Positions 1 to 5,416 of a stretch of 5,416 nt of DNA are shown piece by piece. Source of the stretch: Bacteroidales bacterium (GTDB taxonomy: Bacteria; Bacteroidota; Bacteroidia; Bacteroidales; GCA-2748055); contig JAOZLK010000345.1 of NCBI GenBank assembly GCA_029934875.1, forward strand, positions 1 through 5,416, written 5' to 3'. Made by a program: the position numbers and the translations under genes. How positions within the stretch are numbered: the stretch's first letter is position 1; every line of letters starts with the position of its first letter. The notes beneath the pieces were generated by a model, which was given only the letters and a program-made list of their open reading frames with translations, did not search any database and was not told where the DNA came from.

Positions 1-1470
1 TTACATTTTCTGGAAGACCCTCTCAAAACCTTGAAGGGCCTCATCGATAACCTCATCCGTATCGGCCATTGAAGTGTACATCCTGTTTCCGGCCAGTGTA
101 ACGAGACCTTCGATCATGAAGGCGGCTCCCATTTCTTCCATCATGTGTTTCCTGATTTTGATCTCCTTAAGTGTCTTTGGAATGGTCCATATTTTCTTCA
201 GATTGATAGGAAGAAAAAGGGTTCCGGTGGTTTCAAGATGACAGATGGATCCCTGGTTGTAGGCCACAAATGGAAGCTTATAGGCATCAATCAGCTCCTG
301 GAGGCCCTTGCTTAATCGATCGCCCGCGGCTCCCGCCTTTTCGCAGGCGTGCTGTTTCTTGATTTCCATAAGTGTATAATAGCCTGCGGCCGAACTCAGC
401 GGATTGGCTGCCAAGGTGCCTCCCACCATGGCCCGCTTTTTCCCGGCCTGCAAACCTGCAGCCAGGTACTCCATAAGATCCCGTGAGCCTCCCAGTCCAC
501 CTGCAGCCGGGTAGCCTCCGGCCACGACCTTCCCGAATACGGTAAGGTCCGGATTTACCCCGAAGTAGCCCTGGGCTCCGCTGATCCCGATACGGAAGGC
601 GGTAACCACTTCATCAAAAATCAGCAAGGCTCCGTATTTGTCACATAACTCCCTGATCTGCTTGTTGTGTTCATAATCCACCGGGCGGGTTCCGCTCTCT
701 GTACCCATGGGCTCGACAATAACCGCCGCCGTTCCCTGGCCCTTGAGCCGGTTAGTCCTTAACTTGCGTTCCAGGGATTTAATGTCGTTTGGATAGGCTT
801 CCTGGGTATATTTCCGGCTGGCCTTTGGAATGCCATGGGCATCAAATCCGCCGGTTCCGGGAACACGGAGGGCATAAACCAGGCTGTCGCTCCATCCATG
901 GTATCCTCCACCCATTTTTATGATGTTTTTCTTACCGGTGGCGAGCCTTGCCACCCGTATGGCCGCCATGCAGGCCTCGGTGCCGCTCCCCAGCATGCGA
1001 AACATATCCACCGATGGAAAATGTTCGCAAATGAAGCGGGCAATTTTCAGTTCGTATTCATGAAAAAGACCAGTGGAGGGACCGGTGGAGGCAATAAGCT
1101 CCAGCATCTTATCCTTCACAGCCGGGTAGTTGCTTCCAAGAACGGTGGGTCCGCCGGCCTGGAGGAAATCAATGTGGCGCTTACCATCCTTGTCGTAAAG
1201 ATAGGCTCCTTCGGCACGGTCAAATACAATGGGGAAGGGGTAGTTAAAAGCAAGGTTGTGCTGTACTCCACCGGGGATGTATTTCATTGCTTCATCGATT
1301 ACCGGTTTTGAAGAAGCGTACTTTTTTTCGAAAGCCGCCAGGTAAGCCTCCATTTCCGGCCTCTTAATGGGGTGGATCTCATTTTGGGCCAGACTATTTA
1401 ATTTTTTATAGATCTCCTTAACGTCGGGGTAATGACTGAGAGCAAAGCCGGAATAGTCTTGTTTGTTCAT
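1..1470 (-). CDS. Class-III PLP-dependent aminotransferase, glutamate-1-semialdehyde 2,1-aminomutase-like
   Basis: A 489-aa cytosolic enzyme of the class-III (omega) aminotransferase fold, complete, with its TAA at the window edge. Seen: the PLP-phosphate loop GSGTEA at residues 161-166, the aromatic YHGW at 190-193 that stacks near the cofactor, the FDEVV segment with Asp286 (pyridine nitrogen partner), and the Schiff-base lysine Lys314 in FGKVVAGGYP. These match glutamate-1-semialdehyde aminomutase and its relatives. It is longer than HemL (about 430 aa). The excess is mainly an N-terminal extension of about 45 residues plus an insert near residues 415-440, so a true haem-pathway role is doubtful and no symbol is given. 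The substrate is unknown; an amino-sugar, beta-amino-acid or other omega-amine transamination is equally possible. The start ATG follows an A-rich leader typical of Bacteroidota, and no upstream in-frame extension is needed. It diverges from the hydrolase genes, so it is probably transcribed separately. Confidence 0.9.
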   Translation of the reverse strand: MNKQDYSGFALSHYPDVKEIYKKLNSLAQNEIHPIKRPEMEAYLAAFEKKYASSKPVIDEAMKYIPGGVQHNLAFNYPFPIVFDRAEGAYLYDKDGKRHIDFLQAGGPTVLGSNYPAVKDKMLELIASTGPSTGLFHEYELKIARFICEHFPSVDMFRMLGSGTEACMAAIRVARLATGKKNIIKMGGGYHGWSDSLVYALRVPGTGGFDAHGIPKASRKYTQEAYPNDIKSLERKLRTNRLKGQGTAAVIVEPMGTESGTRPVDYEHNKQIRELCDKYGALLIFDEVVTAFRIGISGAQGYFGVNPDLTVFGKVVAGGYPAAGGLGGSRDLMEYLAAGLQAGKKRAMVGGTLAANPLSSAAGYYTLMEIKKQHACEKAGAAGDRLSKGLQELIDAYKLPFVAYNQGSICHLETTGTLFLPINLKKIWTIPKTLKEIKIRKHMMEEMGAAFMIEGLVTLAGNRMYTSMADTDEVIDEALQGFERVFQKM

Positions 1471-1495
1471 TTTTTATTTCAAAATGCGTATGTCA

Positions 1496-1526
1496 CGAAA
1501 GTAGCAAAAGGAAGTCCCTATCCCAA
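1496..1526 (-). promoter_or_regulatory. Possible Bacteroidota-type promoter for the aminotransferase
   Basis: Read on the minus strand, a TTG (1526-1524) is followed 20 bases later by TACTTTCG (1503-1496). This fits the Bacteroides pattern of TTG at -33 and TAnnTTTG at -7 with one mismatch. Transcription would start near 1489, giving a leader of about 20 nt before the ATG at 1470. The motif is short and degenerate in an AT-rich spacer, so chance is a real alternative. Confidence 0.3.
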
Positions 1527-1614
1527 AAAAAAAATCCTATATTGCCCCCGGTCATCTTCTTAGAATGGCTGTGTTTAATTTTTGTTAAAGACTTAATAAG
1601 ATATGTAATATCAT

Positions 1615-1875
1615 ATGAAAATCTCAACATCCTTCCTGCTTCCGGTAAGTGTTTTTTTACTAATATTTCTTGGATCCTGGACCGAACGCAAAGAGGATGT
1701 GTACAAATCTGAATTTTTCCTTCCCGGGCTAAGTCAGGAAGATGGTATAAATATTGAGTTGAGCCCCAAGGGCGATGGCTATGAGCTTTCTAGCTGTGAT
1801 GGAGTTCCGGGTCTCATCCTGGCCATCGAGCCCTCGGGCAAGAATATGAGTAGAGAACTGTCAATTACTTTTTAA
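1615..1875 (+). CDS. Small hypothetical exported protein, possibly a gene remnant
   Basis: An 86-aa ORF that I do not recognise. Residues 1-22 form a good signal sequence: Lys2, then a hydrophobic run with FLLIFLGS. The rest is polar and looks beta-rich, with alternating pieces such as INIELS and LILAIEP, and it ends in ELSITF, like a final strand of a beta-sandwich. The signal ends in LGSW where a lipobox would read LGSC; Trp is TGG, one base from Cys TGC or TGT. That, and the short length with no recognisable domain, suggest a decayed or internally deleted lipoprotein gene. It could also be an intact small secreted protein with a type I signal. No clear promoter or ribosome-binding site precedes the ATG. 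The next gene begins 24 bases downstream, so the two may be co-transcribed. Confidence 0.45.
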   Translation: MKISTSFLLPVSVFLLIFLGSWTERKEDVYKSEFFLPGLSQEDGINIELSPKGDGYELSSCDGVPGLILAIEPSGKNMSRELSITF

Positions 1876-1899
1876 ATTTAACTATTAAACAGAAGAAAA

Positions 1900-2265
1900 A
1901 TGAAAACGATTAAAATTCTCATGTTAGTGATGCTTGCAGCATCTTTTACTACAGTTTCAGCACAGAAAAAGGTAGACCCCGTTGGAACGTGGACCTACAC
2001 AGCTGACGAGGCACCTTATGAATATAGTACTGGTGACATTGTGATTGAAAAGGACGGGAAGGAATATCTGGTTGAAATTCAACTGGGCGAGTACTACAAG
2101 ATTAAGGGTAGCAGTGTAACTTACGAAAAAAATGTACTTTCATTCAAAGTATATATTGAAGGCGAATCGGTTACAATTAAAGCCACTCTGGAGGCGGAGA
2201 AGTTCGATGGTACAGCTTCCTATTCCGATGGTACCATCCCGGTGAAGGGTGTTAAGAAGAAGTAA
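1900..2265 (+). CDS. Small secreted beta-rich protein of unknown function
   Basis: A 121-aa protein with a clear type I signal peptide: KTIK at the N-terminus, a hydrophobic core LMLVMLAASF, and probable cleavage after SA (residues 20-21), leaving Gln22 first. The mature part of about 100 residues opens with DPVGTW, as many small lipocalin-like proteins do. It continues as alternating strands and turns (IVIEKDGKEY, LSFKVYIEGE, TIKATLE, FDGTASYSDG) and ends in a basic GVKKK tail. This pattern suggests an eight- to ten-stranded barrel or sandwich in the periplasm or outside the cell, but no catalytic motif is visible. I recall similar short proteins in Bacteroidota without an assigned role. The start is well supported: an A/G-rich stretch (agaagaaaa) lies just before the ATG and the signal peptide begins there. 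A strong terminator lies 12 bases after the stop, so this is the last gene of its transcript. Confidence 0.8.
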   Translation: MKTIKILMLVMLAASFTTVSAQKKVDPVGTWTYTADEAPYEYSTGDIVIEKDGKEYLVEIQLGEYYKIKGSSVTYEKNVLSFKVYIEGESVTIKATLEAEKFDGTASYSDGTIPVKGVKKK

Positions 2266-2277
2266 GTATGTATTCAA

Positions 2278-2303
2278 AAAGACCGGGGATTTACCCGGTC
2301 TTT
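2278..2303 (+). terminator. Intrinsic (Rho-independent) terminator
   Basis: A perfect 10-bp inverted repeat, AAAGACCGGG and CCCGGTCTTT, surrounds a 6-base loop (GATTTA) and is followed by CTTATAG. The stem has a GC-rich core with A-run and T-run flanks, as expected of an intrinsic terminator. It sits 12 bases after the stop codon of the 121-aa gene and ends 29 bases before the fucosidase start. The T-tract is short (TTTCTT), so termination may be incomplete. Confidence 0.88.
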
Positions 2304-2332
2304 CTTATAGTATAAAACAAGCAAGCGAAAAG

Positions 2333-3886
2333 ATGTTTCATTTTTCTAAGAACCTTGCATTACTTCTGCTTTGCTCAATCACCCTTTTGTCCTGTGTGGG
2401 GACCAGGGAGAACTCTGATAAATCAGACCGGATTGTATTTGAAGAAAGCTGGGAATCGCTGGCACAGGTAAATGAGGAACCTGAATGGTTCAGGGATGCC
2501 AAGTTTGGTATCTATTTTCACTGGGGAGTGTACTCGGTGCCGGCCTATGGCAGTGAATGGTACCCGCGGTCCATGCATATGAAAGGATTCGGAGCATATG
2601 AGCATCACCTGAAGACCTATGGCCCAACCACTGAATTCGGATACCACGATTTTGTGCCCATGTTCAGGGCAGAATACTTTGATCCGGAACAATGGGCCGA
2701 ACTTTTTGCCCGGGCCGGTGCGCGTTTTGCAGGTCCTGTTGCTGAACATCATGATGGATTTGCCATGTGGGACAGTGAGGCCACTCCCTGGAACAGTATG
2801 GATAAGGGCCCCAAAAGGGATATTACAGGAGAACTGGAGAAAGCAATCAGGGCCAAAGGTCTAAAGTTTATGACCTCCTTTCACCATGCACGGCACCTTC
2901 AACGCTATAAGGGCAGGGAGGAAGAGATTCTTACCCGGGAGAAGAATGTCCATTACCAGTTTCGCAACAGCCATTACCCCCTTTATCCCGGTACTCCACC
3001 AACCCTGGATGATCCGGAGCTGAACTATCTCTATGGGAACATTCCCGAACCTCAGTGGCTGGAGGAACTTTGGTTTGCAAAGCTGGTTGAGGTGATTGAT
3101 AATTACAGCCCCGATCTCATCTATTTTGACTCCTGGCTAAACTACATTCCCGATTCCATGCGCCTGAAATTCTGTGCCTATTACCTGAATCATGCCCAGG
3201 AGGCGGGGAAGGAGGTTGTGATCACCCGGAAACAGGAAGATCTGCCACTGGATTGCAGTGTGGATGACTTCGAAAAGTCAAGACAGAATCACCTGGCAGA
3301 GAAGGTTTGGATGACAGATGAAACCATCAGCAATGGAAGCTGGTGTTATACGGAAAACTTGCATGTAAAACCGGCAAAAGGACACTTGCATGTATTGATC
3401 GATATTGTCAGCAAGAATGGCGTTCTTTTATTGAATATTTCCCCCAAAGCGGACGGTAGTATTCCCGACGATCAGCAGCAGGTCTTGTTGGAAATGGGAG
3501 ATTGGCTGGAGAGATTCGGAGAGGCAATATACTCCACCCGTCCCTGGCATACCTTTGGAGAGGGACCTACTGCTGAACCTGAGGGAGATCACCTGAGTAA
3601 TGAATTCCAGAAACTGAAATATACAAGCAGGGATATTCGCTACACGAGCTCGGGTAGCACTGTGTATGCTATCATGCTGGGTAAGCCCGAAGCAGGACAT
3701 TGGCTATTGATGGAGGCATTCTCGACCTTAAAATCAGCTTCAAGCCCTGCTATCAAAAGCATTTCGATACCAGGTGGCCCCAAAGAGCTGGATTGGAAGC
3801 TTGGAGATGACGGCCTTTCAGTTCTGATCCCAGCAGAGGGATTGGATGACCGAGCCACCGTATTAAAGATAGAATGCATGTTATGA
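2333..3886 (+). CDS. GH29 alpha-L-fucosidase, predicted lipoprotein
   Basis: A 517-aa exo-enzyme of glycoside hydrolase family 29, which releases terminal alpha-L-fucose with retention of configuration. The N-terminus is a lipoprotein signal with lipobox LLSC, Cys21 being the lipidated residue. Nothing acidic directly follows Cys21, so a periplasm-facing anchor is more likely than surface export. The (beta/alpha)8 domain spans about residues 40-420. It shows AKFGIYFHWG with His63, EWYPR, AEHHDGFAMW with His139-His140, and PDLIYFDSW with Asp266 as the predicted nucleophile. It ends with LLLNISPKADGSIP and GEAIYSTRPW. A C-terminal beta-sandwich fills the remaining 95 or so residues. The acid/base Glu is not certain; Glu314 and Glu330 are candidates. 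Overall it fits the broad-specificity GH29-A group. The ORF can be extended upstream to 2249, but that start overlaps the previous gene and runs through the terminator; the ATG at 2333 begins the signal peptide. Confidence 0.94.
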   Translation: MFHFSKNLALLLLCSITLLSCVGTRENSDKSDRIVFEESWESLAQVNEEPEWFRDAKFGIYFHWGVYSVPAYGSEWYPRSMHMKGFGAYEHHLKTYGPTTEFGYHDFVPMFRAEYFDPEQWAELFARAGARFAGPVAEHHDGFAMWDSEATPWNSMDKGPKRDITGELEKAIRAKGLKFMTSFHHARHLQRYKGREEEILTREKNVHYQFRNSHYPLYPGTPPTLDDPELNYLYGNIPEPQWLEELWFAKLVEVIDNYSPDLIYFDSWLNYIPDSMRLKFCAYYLNHAQEAGKEVVITRKQEDLPLDCSVDDFEKSRQNHLAEKVWMTDETISNGSWCYTENLHVKPAKGHLHVLIDIVSKNGVLLLNISPKADGSIPDDQQQVLLEMGDWLERFGEAIYSTRPWHTFGEGPTAEPEGDHLSNEFQKLKYTSRDIRYTSSGSTVYAIMLGKPEAGHWLLMEAFSTLKSASSPAIKSISIPGGPKELDWKLGDDGLSVLIPAEGLDDRATVLKIECML

Positions 3887-3942
3887 AATCTTTAGGAAAC
3901 TATACCTTAAATTCGGAAAACATTACTTCTAAAACTACCATA

Positions 3943-5085
3943 ATGAAAAACTACCTTATTGCTTTTTCTGTAATCCTCCTGCTTGTGCCAGGCAGATTAG
4001 GTGCTCAGAACTTTGATGGACTGGACAATAATCTTTCCAATCTTTACCGCATGTCCGATGCAAAGACCCGGAGTATCTCGCCGGAAAATTTCACCGGAGA
4101 GAAGGGTAAGGGGGGCATGGCCGAGCTTGGAGAAGGAGCAGCGTCCCATGAAGCCCGTGAACTGGGCAAGGGATATAAAGTAAGTCCCTATGTGATCATC
4201 CAGCCAGGTGAGGTTTTTACCATGGCCGAGATGGATGGACCTGGATGTATCCAGCATATCTGGCTTACCCCTACGGGCGACTGGCGCTTTTATATCCTGC
4301 GTTTCTACTGGGATGATGAGGAAGAGCCTTCTGTGGAAGTGCCTGTGGGGGATTTCTTCGGCATGGGCTGGGGTGAGTACGCCCATTTGAATTCCCTTGC
4401 CGTATGTGTGAATCCGGGCAGGGCTTTTAACTGCTACTGGCAGATGCCTTTCCATAAGAAGTGCAGAATAACCATGGAGAACATTGATGTGAAAGCTACC
4501 CGCCTGTATTACCAGGTGGATTATGTGCTCACAGATGTGCCCGAAGAAGCGGCTTATTTCCATGCACAGTTTCGCAGGCCTGCTCCCGACAGTAAGAAGG
4601 AAGCCTATACCATTGTGGATGGTATCCGGGGAAAGGGCCAGTATGTAGGAACCTACCTGGCCTGGCAGGTGAATAACAATGGATGGTGGGGCGAAGGCGA
4701 GATAAAATTTTATATGGACGGTGACAAGGAATTCCCTACCATCTGTGGTACCGGTGCCGAGGATTATTTCTGCGGATCCTACAATTTCGATGTGGGAGGA
4801 CAGTACAAGGAATTTAGTACAGCCTATTCAGGACTTCACCAGGTGATCCGGCCCGATGGCAGCTACAAGGCTAATACCCGCTTTGGACTCTATCGCTGGC
4901 ATATCACAGATCCCATAAGGTTTGATAAGGATTTGCGGATCACCATCCAGGACCTGGGATGGCGCAGTGAGGGGCGCTACCTGAAGCAGGGGAGCGATAT
5001 TGCTTCAGTGGCCTTCTGGTACCAGGCTGAACCCCATGAACCCTTTCCAGCTCTGCCCATCAAGGACGACCTTGAAGTCCGTTGA
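3943..5085 (+). CDS. Secreted DUF2961 / GH172 family glycoside hydrolase
   Basis: A 380-aa protein of the DUF2961 family, now classed as GH172. Known members act on furanosides: difructose dianhydride I synthase/hydrolase of Bifidobacterium dentium and exo-D-arabinofuranosidases of Dysgonomonas gadei. The signal peptide covers residues 1-21 and probably cleaves at LGA-Q. Family landmarks in order: SISPENFTGEKG (44-55), MDGPGCIQHIWLT (97-109), a first beta-jelly-roll half with PVGDFFGMGWG (134-144), FNCYWQMPF (162-170), WWGEGE (248-253), and GTGAEDYFCGSYNF with Glu273. Glu251 and Glu273 are the likely catalytic pair by comparison with the family; this is inference. Length is normal for the family. 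The frame is open from 3874, overlapping the fucosidase end by 13 bases, but the signal peptide begins at 3943. The exact substrate (D- or L-arabinofuranose, fructofuranose or other) cannot be read from sequence. Confidence 0.92.
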   Translation: MKNYLIAFSVILLLVPGRLGAQNFDGLDNNLSNLYRMSDAKTRSISPENFTGEKGKGGMAELGEGAASHEARELGKGYKVSPYVIIQPGEVFTMAEMDGPGCIQHIWLTPTGDWRFYILRFYWDDEEEPSVEVPVGDFFGMGWGEYAHLNSLAVCVNPGRAFNCYWQMPFHKKCRITMENIDVKATRLYYQVDYVLTDVPEEAAYFHAQFRRPAPDSKKEAYTIVDGIRGKGQYVGTYLAWQVNNNGWWGEGEIKFYMDGDKEFPTICGTGAEDYFCGSYNFDVGGQYKEFSTAYSGLHQVIRPDGSYKANTRFGLYRWHITDPIRFDKDLRITIQDLGWRSEGRYLKQGSDIASVAFWYQAEPHEPFPALPIKDDLEVR

Positions 5086-5161
5086 TTTTTCAAATATCTA
5101 AGCTGCAAAAAACTCTACTTCACAAACTGCTAAATTGTAAACCTTTATACCATACCTTCCC

Positions 5162-5416
5162 ATGAATAAACTGATATTACCCCTGCTTATATTACTCCTT
5201 CTGGTTTCATGTGACAATACCCCTGCACCAGAAGCACTGGGTCCCTTGCCGGAGGCGAGGCAACTTAAATGGCATGAGCTGGAGTTTTATGCCTTTGTCC
5301 ACTTCAATATGAACACTTTTACAGATATGGAGTGGGGCGCCGGTGGGGAATCACCCGAGCTGTTCAAGCCTACGGAACTGGATTGCCGGCAATGGGCAAG
5401 GGTATGCAAGGAAGCG
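5162..5416 (+). CDS. GH29 alpha-L-fucosidase (alpha-1,3/1,4 type), lipoprotein, 3'-truncated by window end
   Basis: The first 85 codons of a second GH29 gene, running off the window. Residues 1-17 are a lipoprotein signal (lysine, leucine-rich core, lipobox LVSC, Cys17), followed by a short Pro/Ala-rich linker. From about residue 28 the catalytic domain begins with PLPEARQLKWHELEF, then FVHFNMNTFTDMEWG and a segment resembling FNPTxxDxxQWA (here FKPTELDCRQWARVCKEA). The HFxMNTFTDxEWG pattern is characteristic of GH29-B enzymes, which remove fucose alpha-1,3/1,4-linked in branched motifs such as Lewis antigens. The nucleophile and acid/base lie outside the window. It starts 76 bases after the GH172 stop on the same strand with no visible terminator, so co-transcription is likely. 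The start is fixed by the signal peptide. Confidence 0.9.
   Translation, partial: MNKLILPLLILLLLVSCDNTPAPEALGPLPEARQLKWHELEFYAFVHFNMNTFTDMEWGAGGESPELFKPTELDCRQWARVCKEA

Noticed and set aside
835..1311. 158-aa open frame on the plus strand inside the aminotransferase gene
   Set aside because: It is antisense to the PLP-binding region of a well-supported enzyme and has no domain character of its own.
1582..1611. Sigma-70-like TTGTTA and TAATAT before the 86-aa ORF
   Set aside because: The -10-like box ends 3 bases before the ATG, so a transcript would start inside the coding region. The match is expected by chance in such AT-rich DNA.
2249..2332. Extended N-terminus of the first fucosidase reading from 2249
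   Set aside because: It overlaps the end of the 121-aa gene, is encoded by the terminator hairpin, and would bury the lipoprotein signal behind 28 residues. The ATG at 2333 begins a normal signal peptide.
3357..3394. Direct repeat of ACTTGCATGTA, 27 bases apart
   Set aside because: It lies in frame within the GH29 catalytic domain and reflects two similar Leu-His-Val stretches. Only two copies exist and it shows no mobile-element features.
3874..3942. Extended N-terminus of the GH172 protein from 3874
   Set aside because: The 23 extra residues are polar and precede a complete signal peptide; a Met at 3943 is the natural start.
3997..4563. 188-aa open frame on the minus strand inside the GH172 gene
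   Set aside because: It lies opposite a clearly coding gene with family motifs and its translation resembles no known domain. The open frame is a by-product of codon use on the plus strand.

Overview
The window looks like a piece of a Bacteroidota genome, probably a marine or gut glycan degrader close to Bacteroidales or Marinilabiliales. The reasons are AT-rich leaders with little Shine-Dalgarno character, a cluster of exported glycoside hydrolases with type I or lipoprotein signal peptides, and a possible promoter resembling the Bacteroides -33/-7 type. The lineage is inferred from style; there is no rRNA or other marker gene.

Layout: a class-III PLP-dependent aminotransferase (glutamate-1-semialdehyde aminomutase-like) fills the minus strand of the first 1.47 kb, with its stop codon at the window edge. 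After a 144-bp divergent spacer, everything runs on the plus strand. First come two small exported-protein ORFs (86 aa, possibly decayed; 121 aa, a probable small secreted beta-barrel protein). A strong intrinsic terminator follows at 2278-2303. Then come three carbohydrate-active enzyme genes in a row: a GH29 alpha-L-fucosidase lipoprotein (2333-3886), a secreted DUF2961/GH172 protein (3943-5085), and the first 85 codons of a second GH29 fucosidase lipoprotein of the alpha-1,3/1,4 type (5162 to the window end).

How the genes may work together: the last three genes are co-directional, with gaps of 56 and 76 bp and no visible terminator between them, so they probably form one transcript. It would encode exo-acting enzymes of the periplasm or outer membrane that trim fucose and a furanose-type sugar (arabinofuranose or fructofuranose, from what is known of GH172) from a complex glycan. 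No SusC/SusD pair, sulfatase or regulator is visible, so the locus can be called a fragment of a glycan-utilisation cluster but not a complete PUL. The aminotransferase is divergent and its link to glycan use is unproven.

Two start sites are reassigned from the longest ORFs. The first fucosidase starts at 2333, because an upstream start at 2249 would be read through the terminator hairpin. The GH172 gene starts at 3943, where a signal peptide begins, and not at 3874.
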